64,000 bases of DNA from Rhizomys pruinosus. Its lineage: Eukaryota > Chordata > Mammalia > Rodentia > Spalacidae. The DNA lies in contig VZQC01005092.1 in NCBI GenBank assembly GCA_009823505.1, forward strand, positions 927,802 through 991,801, given 5' to 3'. Positions 46,338-56,557 of this stretch are shown here, one piece after another; positions within the stretch are counted from its first letter, which is position 1; each line of letters begins with the position of its first letter. Position numbers and translations under genes: made by a program. The notes under the pieces are model-generated. The model was not told the DNA's origin, did not search any database, and worked only from the letters and a program-made list of their open reading frames with translations.

Positions 46338-46590
46338 AAGACTATACTTTCAGGAATCATTTCTATAGTGTGTTACTAGAGAGGTTTCCCTGACTGTGAG
46401 GAATACCAGAAACCATGAGGAGGATACGTGGCATTCTCTCCTGAGTGTGAAGCAGCTTTTGGTGTTGCTTTACTGCAACTGCCACTTGCCATTGATGATA
46501 GTTCTTCTCTCCTTCTTTGGGAGAGTAGAGGGAGAGAATGCATGCAGTCTGAGTGGTTTCTTAAACAAAACAAAACAAAACAAAACAAAA
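46338..46590 (+). pseudogene. SNORD3-ps: U3 snoRNA (SNORD3) retropseudogene with (AAAAC)n tail
   Basis: Starts AAGACTATACTTTCAGG-like at 46338, 'TCATTTCTATAGTGTGTTAC' follows, then the box C-type 'TTGATGATAG' and the terminal box D in 'GTCTGAGTGGT' (to 46557). About 220 nt are present, the full length of mammalian U3. A few substitutions and small indels distinguish it from my memory of U3. A run of AAAAC repeats (46562-46590) takes the place of a poly-A tail. The insertion interrupts L1-F ORF2 exactly, between 'AAAAAAACCTC' and 'CCAACTAAAAAA'. U3 guides 18S pre-rRNA processing; this copy lacks the U3 promoter because it lies in L1 sequence, so it is a dead retrocopy. Confidence 0.95.
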
Positions 46591-47660
46591 CCACCCAACT
46601 AAAAAATGCCCAGGCCCAGATGGTTTCGCATCAGAATTCTGTAAAATGTTTAAAGAGGTCTTACAACCATTACTACTCAAACTATTCAGAAGTATAAACA
46701 GAGGGTGATCTCCCAAACTCCTTCTATGAAGCCAGCATCACTCTAACACCAAAACCAGGCAAAGTCACAACCAAAAAATAATCTTATAAACCCATCTCAT
46801 TAATTTATGCAGATGCAAAAATTCTCAACAAAATACTTGTAAATCACACAGACCCAAATCAAAAAGATTATCCATCATGATCAAGTTACATTCATACTAG
46901 AGATGCAGGGATGTTTAAACATACATAAACCAATAAGTATCATACTACACATAAATGGACTGAAAGACAAAAATCACATAATCATCTCAATTGATGCAGA
47001 AAAAGCCTTTGACAAGATCCAGCATATCTTCATGTTTAAAGTTCCAGAGTCAGTACTGAAGGAAATATTCCTAAATGTAATCAAAGCCATATACAACAAA
47101 CCCAAAGCCAACATCATCCTAAATTGAGAAAAATTAGAACCATTCCCCTTAAAGTTGGGAACCCAGCAAGTCTGCCCCCTATCACCATTCCTCTTCAATA
47201 AAGTGCTTGAAACACATGCTAGAGCAATAAGGCAAGAAAGGGAAATTAAAGGAGTACTAGTTGGAAAAGAGGAAGATAAACTATCCATCTTTGCAGGTGA
47301 TATGATAGTTTACCAGAGAGATGGTAAATGCTCAACGAGAAAACTCCTAGAAACAATTAAGAATTTCAGTAAATCGGCAGGCTACAAAATTAACCTAGAA
47401 AAATTAGTAGCCTTTTTTAACATGAACAACAAGCAACTGAAGAAGGACTATAGGGATACCTTCCCACTCACAATAGCCTCAAAAAACAAAAACAAACAAA
47501 CAAACAAAAAACATTGGGAATAAACCTCTCTAAAGACACCAAGATATCTACAAAACAAATTAAGTCCCTGAAGAAGGAGATTATAGATTACATCAAAAGA
47601 TGGGAAAACTTTTCATGCTCATGGATTGGAAAAATTAATTTAGTAAAAATGTCTATTCTA

Positions 47661-47895
47661 GGGGGCTGGAGAGCTGGCTCAGCAGTTAAGAGTACTGACT
47701 GCTCTTGCTGAGGACCCGGGTTCAACTCTCAGCACCCACATGGCAGCTAAGAACTGTCTGTAACTCCAGTTCCAGGGGAATCCAACACCCTCTTCTGACC
47801 TCCACAGCATTGCATGACACAGGTGCACCAACCTACATGCAGACAGTACATGAATACACATAAGAAAATAATAATTAAAAAAATAAAATAAAAAC
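47661..47895 (+). mobile_element. B3-like SINE (short form)
   Basis: GGGGGCTGGAGAGCTGGCTC start, 'GGGTTCAACTCTCAGCACCC' B-box region, no internal duplication and an A-rich tail. TSDs ATGTCTATTCTA (47649-47660) and ATGCCCATTCTA (47896-47907) lie in L1-F. Confidence 0.95.
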
Positions 47896-47924
47896 ATGCC
47901 CATTCTAATGCTAAAACCTATGAT

Positions 47925-48218
47925 GTCATAATTTTGATATATATGTGGCATGCATACATACATATTTTGGAGTGATGCAAATTGGAAGGCACAGCAAAAA
48001 CAACAACAACAAAGACTGGGTCAAAGAACTGACTGAAACATTGAATTTCTGCTTGAGATAGTAAACTTCTGCTTTGAAGATTTTAAAAAGAGACTGAGAA
48101 AAAGATGAAAAACGTGTATAGCAAAATGCATGAGATCCGGTGGGGTGGGGGCAAGGAAGAAGAAATGGGTCTAGATTTGATTGAGAAATGTATTAAATGC
48201 ACAAATCTTCAATAAAAA
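47925..48218 (+). mobile_element. L1 3' end inserted in L1-F
   Basis: Sense L1 3'UTR ('TGATGTCATAATTTTGATAT', then 'GCAAAATGCATGAGATCCGG', 'CTTCAATAAAAAATTGG') appears in the middle of L1-F ORF2, which resumes at about 48466. It is a severely 5'-truncated insertion. It gives a complete reference for the 3'UTR split in L1-C. Confidence 0.8.
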
Positions 48219-48230
48219 ATTGGCCTTGAG

Positions 48231-48453
48231 GGGTGGGAGAGATGGCCTATCGGGTAAGAGCACCAACTACTCTTGCAGAGGACCTGGGTTCAACTCCCAG
48301 CAGCCACATGGCGGCTGAGAACAGTCTTTAACTCCAGTTCCAGGGGAATCCGACGCCCTCTTCTGACCTCCACGGCATTGCACGACACAGGTGCACAAAC
48401 CTACATGCAGACAGTACATTCATACACATACAAAAATAAATAAAATAAAAACC
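48231..48453 (+). mobile_element. B3-like SINE (short form)
   Basis: 'GGGAGAGATGGCCTATCGGG' start, 'GGGTTCAACTCCCAGCAGCC', 'ATTGCACGACACAGGTGCAC' and an AAATAAATAAAAT tail. TSDs ATTGGCCTTGAG (48219-48230) and ATTGGCTTTGGG (48454-48465). Confidence 0.93.
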
Positions 48454-49263
48454 ATTGGCTTTGGGAAATAGAAAGTCCATTCTAAACAAATTAATATACA
48501 GATTCAATGTGATCCCAATTAACATCTCCATAATTTTCTTCACAGTCTTGGAAAGACAATCCTTAAATTCATATGGGAAGACAAAAGACCCTGAATAGCT
48601 AAAGCAACCCTAAGGGAAAAATGTAATAGAGAGGGGATCATCTAACCAGATTTCAAGTTATACTACAGGGCTATAGTCATAAAGACAGCCTTTTACTGGC
48701 ACAAAACAGACCCATTGACCAATGGAACAAAATTGAAGATCCAAATTTGACCTCATACAATTTCAGCTACCTCATATTCGATAAAGGGCCAAAAAAAAAA
48801 AAAAAAAAAAAGCTCATTGGAGTAAAGATAGCATCTTCGGCAAATGGTGCTGCCAAAACTGAATCACCATATGTAGAAAAACAAGATTAAACCCCTACCA
48901 CTCACCCCATACACAAAGTCAATTCCAAATGGATCAAAGCCCTCAATGTGAAACCCAAAACTCTGAAGTGATAGAAGAGAAAGTTGGTAGCAATCTACAA
49001 GACATAGGAGTAAGAAAAGACTTTCTAAATCAAACGGCAGCTGTGTAGGAAATAAGGTCAACAGCTGACAAGAAGAACCTCATCAAACTCAAAAGCTTCA
49101 GTACAGTGAAAGAATCAAGGAAGTGAGGAAAAAGCCCACAGAGAGGAAATCTTCACCAGTGATACATCTGTATTTAGGTATTTTTGTAAAAGTTAGTATT
49201 GAATTACTTACACAGACATGGTACTGTTAAAGTTACCTAAAATGTTGCATACAGTGTAAATTT

Positions 49264-49271
49264 ATGTTTGT

Positions 49272-49310
<39 letters not shown>

Positions 49311-49495
49311 TATGAGTGTACTGTCTATGTGTAGGTTGGTGCACCCGTATCATGCAATGCCATGGAGGTCAGAATATTCCCCTGGAACTGGAGTTAAAGA
49401 CAGTTCTTAGCTGCCTTGTGGATGCTGGGAATTGAACCCAGGTCCTCTGCAAGAGCAGTCAGTGCTCTTAACCACTGAGCCATTTCTCCAGCCCC
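49264..49495 (-). mobile_element. B3-like SINE (short form), antisense, with (TTTA)n tail
   Basis: An expanded TTTATTTA tract (49270-49312) leads into 'GAGTGTACTGTCTATGTGTA'. It continues to 'GGGAATTGAACCCAGGTCC' and ends 'CCATTTCTCCAGCCCC'. There is a small internal deletion around 49372. Flanks share AATTTAT. Confidence 0.92.
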
Positions 49496-49756
49496 AATTT
49501 ATCTATTCTTATGATGGCATTGTCTAAAGTTCCCCATACTTATATATATTTACATCTTTTATGATACATATTTGTTTTTCATTATCAGACACAACAGAAA
49601 CATCACTAAGGCTTAACTAAAGAGACTAACCCATAAAACCTTAAATAACACCAGACAATAATCTTAATATCACATTAAAGGCTAAGGGAGAAAAAACTTG
49701 CTTATCTCATTCAATGTATTTAATAAGTTATAAGGCTATGATTTGGAATATTTTTT

Positions 49757-49987
49757 AAAGTTTTATTTTATTTTATTAATTTTTGTATGTGTATGAATGT
49801 ACTGTCTGCATGTAGGTTTGTGCACCTGTGTCGTGCAATGCCTCGGAGGTCAGAAGAGGGTGTCGGAATTCCCCTGTAATTGGAGTTAAAGAGGGTTCTC
49901 AGCCTCCATGTGGGTGCTGGGGATTGAACCCAGGTCCTCTGCAAGAGCAGTCAGTGCTCTTAACCTATAGGCCATCTCTCCAGCCCC
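49757..49987 (-). mobile_element. B3-like SINE (short form), antisense
   Basis: 'GTATGAATGTACTGTCTGC', 'GTCGTGCAATGCCTCGG', 'GGGGATTGAACCCAGGTCC' and 'GGCCATCTCTCCAGCCCC'. TSD AATATTTTTT (49747-49756 and 49991-50000). Confidence 0.94.
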
Positions 49988-51450
49988 TGCAATATTTTTT
50001 GTATGGAAAAAAATGACCATTTTTAATGTAACAGTCTTTACATTATGCTTTCTTCTTACCATGGTAGAATTAAAGTGTCAAAATGATTTCACACTCTTTT
50101 TAGAACAGATAAATACTTATGATAATTTACATAATTTTCAAGAATTTTAGTACATTTTTTCATTGAATTTTTGTGACTTTAATACAGTATCTTTGTTTAA
50201 CCTCCCTCCCATAACTGTACCCTACTTATAACTACCCCCTGCCAGATTTCATTTACTTCCAATATTTGTTAAGTACAATTGAGATAATTGTGTATCCCCC
50301 AAAGTTTTTCAGTGTGAATCCATCTATTGGAACCTGGTAAACCTAACTGGTGTCATACCCTTAAAGAAAACAAACCCTCCCTCACCAAAAGTTATTGGTT
50401 GCCAATAGTTTTTCAGCTAAGTTTGGGGTTTTTACCCACTCTCTCACTTCTGTGCCAGGTTTTGTTCTTGTGTGAACTTGCGTGGGCCTTGTCCATGCAG
50501 TTACAATTGCTGAAACTTCATGTAAACTTCCCATCTGTTTGGGAAACTCTCTTTACTGTGATCATATCCCACCTCTAATTCTTAAAATCATTCTGTCCTC
50601 TCTTCCACAATGATTCCTGAGTGTTGTACATATGGAGTTTCATATACATGTCATATTCAGGGATAAGGAACCCTAGTCTTTTATACTCTGTACTTTGTCC
50701 AGTCTTGGCTTTCTGTGTTAATCAACCTCTGCTACATGATGATGCATGTGAGATTAGAAAGATGTTGTTACATCTGTCCCATTGTTCTGCTATTTTCCCT
50801 GAATATTAGATGAACAAATTTATTGTAGATATGATCTTAGAGCTGGGTAACTCAAAGAGATTTACTCTCTGGGTTTGACCAGTTAAAACTGTTAAATACA
50901 AAAAGACATTTCTTGAATGTGTGGTGAGAGTTACACTTGTCTGTAAATATAGGAACACGTATTTAGAGTACAAAAAGAAGTTATGTTTGCCTAGTGATTG
51001 TGACATACATAGATTTTTTTTCTATCATTGACCTCTCCAGCCTTGGGTCTTTGGCTGTGTCTACAGTAAGACATATGAGTTCCTTCCAATGAGTGGGCCT
51101 CAAGTACTATTAGACAGCTGTTGATTACCCCCACCACACAAAAACGGGACACTACTGCACTAGTAGAGATTATTTGCTGGGCAGTTTATTATTGTGGTTC
51201 ATAGACTTTCCAGCTGGATGGAATCATTTATTTGTTTTATTTTTGGCAGTGGATATAGCATCTTCTGATACTATTTGGTCAGTTCTTCACAAAGGTATCT
51301 TGTAGCTAACTTCTGCTTGGTTGCTCTAAGTTCTGTGTCTGAAGTATGTCCTGATGTCACCAATAGGGTCTTACTTTGAAGTTTTAGAAATTGTAGAGGG
51401 CTATGGCAATAACAAGTGTTATTTCTGGAGTTGGTTGAACTATCCTGACA

Positions 51451-51465
51451 TAAATCTGGAAGAGA

Positions 51466-51503
<38 letters not shown>

Positions 51504-51518
51504 TCTCTTCCAGATTTA
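51451..51518. repeat. Perfect 68-bp AT-centred palindrome
   Basis: Arms TAAATCTGGAAGAGAGAA (51451-51468) and its exact reverse complement TTCTCTCTTCCAGATTTA (51501-51518) flank (TA)16 (51469-51500). Because (TA)n is itself self-complementary, the full 68 bases form one perfect palindrome. Confidence 0.98.
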
Positions 51519-51532
51519 TCTATCTGTCTATC

Positions 51533-51579
<47 letters not shown>

Positions 51580-51605
51580 ATCTATCATCTATCTATGTAT
51601 CTATG

Positions 51606-51645
<40 letters not shown>
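51516..51645. repeat. (ATCT)n tetranucleotide microsatellite
   Basis: About 30 ATCT units with a few interruptions (CTGT, ATCATCT, ATGTATCT), directly abutting the palindrome. A repetitive Ile-Tyr-Leu-Ser open frame over it is meaningless. Confidence 0.97.
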
Positions 51646-51699
51646 GAGAATGCTTGTTTCCAGTAGGGTATTGAGCTATTACAGTTCCCACTTTGTAGG

Positions 51700-51926
51700 G
51701 GTGGGTGGGGGTGCATGCAAATATGAATATTATGCATGCATGCATGTAAATACGGCCATGTAGTGAAGTGCCTGCAGAGATCTTAGAGTACAGAAGAGGA
51801 CATTTGATCCCCCGGAACTGGACTTTATGGATGGTTGTTTGCCACCATGCTTATTCAGGGATTTGAGATTGGGTATTCTACAAGAACACCCAATGCTCTT
51901 AATGGATGTGCCATCTCTCTAGCCCC
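51700..51926 (-). mobile_element. Diverged B3/B2-type SINE, antisense
   Basis: 'TTTGATCCCCCGGAACTGGA', 'CCCAATGCTCTTAATGGATG' and the end 'GCCATCTCTCTAGCCCC' preserve the antisense B3 order, with many changes. Confidence 0.7.
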
Positions 51927-52671
51927 AGTTCCCTCTGTTTTTAAATACCACATAAATGTTATGTATTCCTCTTCTCTCTACCCCTGTAGTCCACCCTATT
52001 AGTCCCCCAGTTAAAATACCCACCTTTTCCCGTATTTCTTTCCTGCTAACACTTATTTTCAACTCTGGAGTGCATTCCTTCACTTTACCCCATTGTTCCT
52101 TCCTATTTTCCTTACTCTTTGTGGATTATTATACTCTTATAATAAAACTATCATTATATTATATACCATATATACTATATACATATCCATATTTGGTAGC
52201 TAATATCAACAAAACATAACAGCATAAGTTATTTTTCTGAATGTTTTACTTCATTTACTGTAACAGTTTGCAATTCCATCTATTTATGTGCAAAGGTTCA
52301 TAGTCTTTTTTCCCCTTTATTACTGAGTCGACCTCTATTGGGTAAATGTACTGCGTTTTCATTATTCATGCATTAATTGAGGGAAATTTTATGTTATTTC
52401 CATTTGGATAATAGTAGACAGGTGTTACCAAGGGGAACAATGGAGAAATGAGAGTATTTAATTGATAAGGGAGCAAATATTGTAAGCATCATTTTAAAGT
52501 AAAGAAGGAGCTCTGGAAATGGGGATAACAGGAGGCAGGTATTGACAAGGAGTAGATAAAAAATGGGATATTTTAGGTGGGGAGGTAGCAAGGAAGGCCA
52601 TAGAGGGGAAGCGAGAGAAGTAATGATTATATGGTTTGAAAAACTAGAGGGAAATATATTAGTAGAAAAGC

Positions 52672-52778
52672 TTACTGACTTCTGTGTGCATTGCATGTCA
52701 TGAGTGCACTGACATAGATGAAAACAATGCACTCATACACATAAAAGAAAAATAATAAAATACTTTAAAAAAAAAGAA
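52672..52778 (+). mobile_element. B3-type SINE 3' half
   Basis: 'CTGACTTCTGTGTGCATTGCATG', 'CACTCATACACATAAAAG' and a poly-A tail: the distal half of a B3-like SINE, directly before another copy. Confidence 0.6.
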
Positions 52779-52782
52779 AATC

Positions 52783-52985
52783 CAGTGCTGGAGAGATGGT
52801 TCAGGGGTTAAGAGCACTGGCTGCTCTTGCAGAGGACATTTGGTGGATAACAACTATCTGTAATTCCAGTTTTAGGGGATCAGTTGCTCTCTTCTGACTT
52901 CCCTGGGCATTGTACAACATGGATGAACTTATACACATGCAAACAATACACTAATATACATGAAATATAAATAATAAGTAATTAA
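52783..52985 (+). mobile_element. Diverged B3-type SINE
   Basis: 'GTGCTGGAGAGATGGTTCAG', 'AAGAGCACTGGCTGCTCTTG' and 'TAATTCCAGTTTTAGGGGAT', then an AAATAAATAAT tail. It lacks part of the B-box region. Confidence 0.8.
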
Positions 52986-53084
52986 AATAAATGCTAACTG
53001 AATAATAAACACAAATAAGTATACTAGTATATGTCTATGGCTGACAGTTATATAACAGCAAGAACAACAAACAACACCCACATG

Positions 53085-53760
53085 GTCAGACAAGAGAAAC
53101 TTCCCTTTGAGTTGTTAGGGTACTCCAAAAGATTCCCAAAATAACCCATGATATTTCTTCAGGGCTTTATTATATTCTAGAATTTGAAGGTAAAACCCAA
53201 TTCCTGGATGGGACATACTTTGGACACAGGACATGAATCAATGGAACTGGAACTGATTTGGAAGTCTTCTCCATGAATACTAGCTCTCATAATTCTAGAT
53301 ATCCTATGGAAGCTATTAAGGGAGAAAATCAAACAATAAGCCAGGCCCATCTTAAAGACCAATACTCTCAGAAATGACCATCACAACAAAATAAAGCAGT
53401 GCAGTTTTGGCAACTTTATCTTGGGAGTATCTAATTGGACTTAAATCCCACTCAGTGGAAGAGCACCGTAAATATAGCCAAATACACATAGATGGAGAAA
53501 TCATAGATCCTAGAGGAAAATGCATGTCTGTCACATCCCTAGACAAATATAGTTTCTGACTATATGCAGTATAAGTGTTCTCTTATACCTCTCACATTCA
53601 TCAAAGAAGCTTCCTTTTGCAACAAATGGAGATGATTATAGAATTCCACAACTGTTATTTCTCAGAGAATAATTCTATATGTGATGCACAACCCTAAATG
53701 ACACATCTCCTATGCATGCTCTGCATCTAAGTGTCAGGGAGCATATTGGAACAGGAGTTA
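53085..53760 (+). repeat. Interspersed repeat copy 1 (unnamed, L1-related by context)
   Basis: The block 'GAGAAACTTCCCTTTGAGTTG', then 'TTGGACACAGGACATGAA', recurs in the same order at 59188-59330. It is followed further on by 'AATATAGCCAAATACACATAG', against 'CATAGCCAAATAAATATGG' at 59558. This is therefore a dispersed repeat, but I cannot name it with confidence. No coding frame. Confidence 0.55.
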
Positions 53761-53860
53761 GAGATATTCATGCCTTTTTTCAGCTCTCACTAGCAAAGAT
53801 TCAGCTGAAACAGATGTTGATTAACACAGAAAACAAGAAGTGGACAAAATGTGCAGATTA

Positions 53861-54408
53861 AAACTGCAGAGTGTGTGTCACTGTGGGGTCCTTCACCAGT
53901 CTCTCAGCATGTGCCCCAAACTGGGCAGAGGAAGGGTGGGAGAGGGGAAGGATTCAGAGTGACAGGTAGCCCCAGCAGATCAAAGAAAGTTCTGGGAGTC
54001 GCCTTCAAAGGGCCAAATAACTCATTTACTGCAGGTGTTTAGGGTGTTAAATAGTAACTGGTGGGCCTCTAGCAAGGATGGAGATGAAACAGCAAAGGAA
54101 GTTTTTACAATACCATTTATTTCCCTGAGATTAGGCTTATCTGGTGGATGTGCCATTTGGTTCCCGAGAACTAGGTGTGCTTTTAGAAGTGACAGGTTCA
54201 GGAATGTTTCACCCTATGTTAAACTCCAGGGGGATGAGCTGCAGGCGCATGAATATCCACCAGCTGCATGGAGGCTGGCTTCATCTCCCTCTGGCTTTTG
54301 TAGGTTATTGGGGCAAAGCCAGCTTGCTTACTGGTCAGCCAGTAAGCCAGGCCCCACACCACAGGTGCACAAAATTTAGAGAATAAAACTGTGGAGTGTG
54401 TGTCACTG
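53861..54408. repeat. 525-bp segment flanked by 23-bp direct repeats
   Basis: AAACTGCAGAGTGTGTGTCACTG-type repeats lie at 53861-53883 and 54386-54408, with two differences. The segment between ends in GAATAAAACT, an AATAAA context. It could be a solo LTR, a retroposed sequence with a long TSD, or a tandem fragment. The short open frames inside are unrecognised. Confidence 0.6.
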
Positions 54409-54879
54409 GGATAGGACTCTTACAGTAAATATTTGCCACTCAGCCCCCAGGGACCACTGCTGAATATTGGGAGGAAAGACTTTAAGAGGCAGGGGTGGTG
54501 GATGACCATATGGAAACAAAAAACAGATCCCAGGCAACTGGGAACTTGCTCATATGAACTTAACGTAATGGTGACAGCATGCAGAAAACCTATGCAAACT
54601 CAAACTGGAAAGAAACAAAGCATAAAAGCGGGGAAGTGGTTAAGAAGACCTAACCTTAGCTGAGAAACTCTTGGCAGATGTTGGACTTCTTAAAGGGAGT
54701 GACACTAATATCCTGATCAGGCTCCAATGGATTGAGTCACACTGATGGACAACTGAAGATACAAATGTTACTCAATAAAACAACATACATGACAGAGAAT
54801 AGATAAATTCTGCTTAGGTGATGGGCAGGTTATTGGGGATGCAGACAGGGAAGGGTTTCTAAATATGATTAAGACATAC

Positions 54880-56065
54880 TATATGAAATACAAAATATCA
54901 GTAAAACAGGTCAGGTATCTACATGTGGAAGAATGAAGATGCATCCCTATCTCTCCCACACAATGTACAAAATCAACTCAAAGCAGTTCAGTAATTTTAT
55001 TATAAATCTTAGCATTTCAAAAGTGTTGTTAGAAGTTTAGAAAACATTTTAAGACACAGGCATAGGCAATGATTTTCTCAGGACTTTACCAAGAATTGAC
55101 AAATAACACTAGAGTAAATAAAACTATTTTCGCAGAGCAAGTGAAAAATACTTAACTATAGATAGACAAAAGACTAATAGAAAATTTTTGCTAACTTTTT
55201 TGATGAGTAATTAATATGGAAATACATAGAGGATAAATGAAAAGGCATTCACCAAAATTCCACCCTCTAAAATCCTAACACCAAATCAATATATGGCCTA
55301 ATGACCTGAATGTCGAACTTTCAAAGGATAAAGTACAGATATCAAATAAAAGTGTGAAAACATATTGACCAGTCATAAACGTCAGAGAAATGCAAGTAAA
55401 ACTATACTCAGATTCCATCTCACCCTAGTGCAAATGGCTATTATTAAGAAAGTAAACCTCAAGTAATGGCAAGAAAATAAGCCGATCTTCACTATGGCTT
55501 GGGAAATCAGTTGGTCTAGACACTATGGAAAATTGTATGTAAATTCTGCATGAAACTAATAATAAGAGGTCCCTAAGAGTATACCTCTTCTAGAAACATT
55601 ACAAAATAGGGTAGTAGCACTATTCACAATAACTAACTTAAGGGTTTGAACTTGGTATCCTATAATATATAAATGGGTAAAATCTGTGGCAACATAGTCC
55701 CAATGGAATATATAAAATGAAATTATGCTATTTGTAGAAAGAGAAAGTAACTGAAATGATCAGTTTGTTAAGGAAAATAAGTCAGAATCAAAAGAAGAAG
55801 CACCAGGCCCGGATTTGGGGCGAAGAACTATTGCTATATGATTACTGCTTGCTGAGGAAGAGCTGTTCTTAAAGGGAGGGAGCATAGAGAGCATAGATAC
55901 GCTGATTGGAGCTCAGTTGATGAAGTTGCACTAAAAGATGTTTGAGTACACTAAGTTAACTTGATAGGCCTTAACACAAATGAGATAACACTTGAAATCC
56001 AGTGAGGGAAGGGAGTACAAAAATAATTAAGATGTTCTCTTTGAAATACACAAAGATTCAATAGA
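54880..56065 (+). mobile_element. Old, highly diverged L1 (ORF2 C-terminus and 3' end)
   Basis: 'GAATGAAGATGCATCCCTATC', 'AGAGAAATGCAAGTAAAAC' and 'CATCTCACCCTAGTGCAAAT' are in L1 ORF2 order. They are followed by 'GAAATACACAAAGATTCAATAG', like an L1 3' end. It is much more diverged than L1-A to L1-F. The stretch 54410-54870 just upstream may belong to the same element. Confidence 0.7.
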
Positions 56066-56557
56066 AATGTACAAAAAATGGTGAAGGATCCCATATTTCC
56101 TTTAATTTATGGGGAGTAGATATTTTTGAGATACCATAACACATTTTTTTCCTCATTTTTAGTGCTTGAGAATCTTCCCCTTCTATCCCACAAAACTTTC
56201 CTCCCAAATTTATGTGCTCTATTTTAATAAGTCCTCTGAGTCTTCTGTGTCTGTATGTACAGGGGCTGAGACAACAGGAGAAAGCAAGGGGGTGGGGGTT
56301 TGGTGAGTATGGTAAATGTATCAGACACATTTGACAGAAATTTCATATATGAAACTCAAAGTGTACACAAGGAATAAATATTGATAACAGGGAACAAGTC
56401 TAAAAAGAAAATCAGGATCACAAATCTTAATTAAGCAATACTGTTTTTGATCAGTATCTACTATTTATGGGTTGAAATCCACACTGAACCAACACCATTA
56501 ATATATAGAGTGAATATATACTAATAATGAAAAAATAAAGTGATGCAGTCTTTCTGT

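Larger units (their letters stand above)
43999..49160 (+). pseudogene. L1-F ORF2 pseudogene
   Basis: Endonuclease remnants begin 'MQIKDKLKQNNIPLSIMNLN' and contain 'CCLQEIHLIP' (canonical QETHL). RT pieces include '[20 protein letters not shown]', and the catalytic loop reads 'FAGDMIVYQRD' instead of FADD. Many stops and frameshifts and five foreign insertions interrupt it. Confidence 0.88.
43866..49172 (+). mobile_element. L1-F: L1 with several nested insertions
   Basis: Begins near the end of ORF1, runs through most of ORF2 and stops at about 49172, before the 3' end, in the 'CACCAGTGATACATCTG' region. It is interrupted by a MaLR remnant (45000-45928), a U3 retropseudogene (46338-46590), a SINE (47661-47895), an L1 3' end (about 47925-48218) and another SINE (48231-48453). 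The colinear L1-D sequence proves that each of these is an insertion. A run of about 22 A's near 48790 is a later expansion. Confidence 0.9.
50283..52440 (-). repeat. Old L1-like repeat, antisense, interrupted
   Basis: 'GAATCCATCTATTGGAACCTGG', 'TTAGAGCTGGGTAACTC' and 'TTCTGTGTCTGAAGTATGTCC' are colinear with parts of 23930-25290. At 52308-52385 'TTATTACTGAGTCGACCTCTA' and 'CATGCATTAATTGAGGG' match the antisense L1 ORF2 end, so an L1 lies here with its 3' side to the left. A palindrome plus microsatellite (51451-51645) and a SINE remnant (51700-51926) interrupt it. Subfamily not determined. Confidence 0.5.

Noticed and set aside
46338..46557. A functional U3 gene
   Set aside because: It lies inside L1 ORF2 with an A-rich tail and without U3 promoter sequence, so it is a retropseudogene.
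51516..51645. Regular repeats resembling a CRISPR array
   Set aside because: The unit is 4 bases (ATCT) with no spacers; it is an ordinary microsatellite in a mammalian genome.
24001..52200. Other short open frames of 60-90 codons across the window
   Set aside because: They are expected by chance in AT-rich DNA or are shadows of L1 and SINE sequence.
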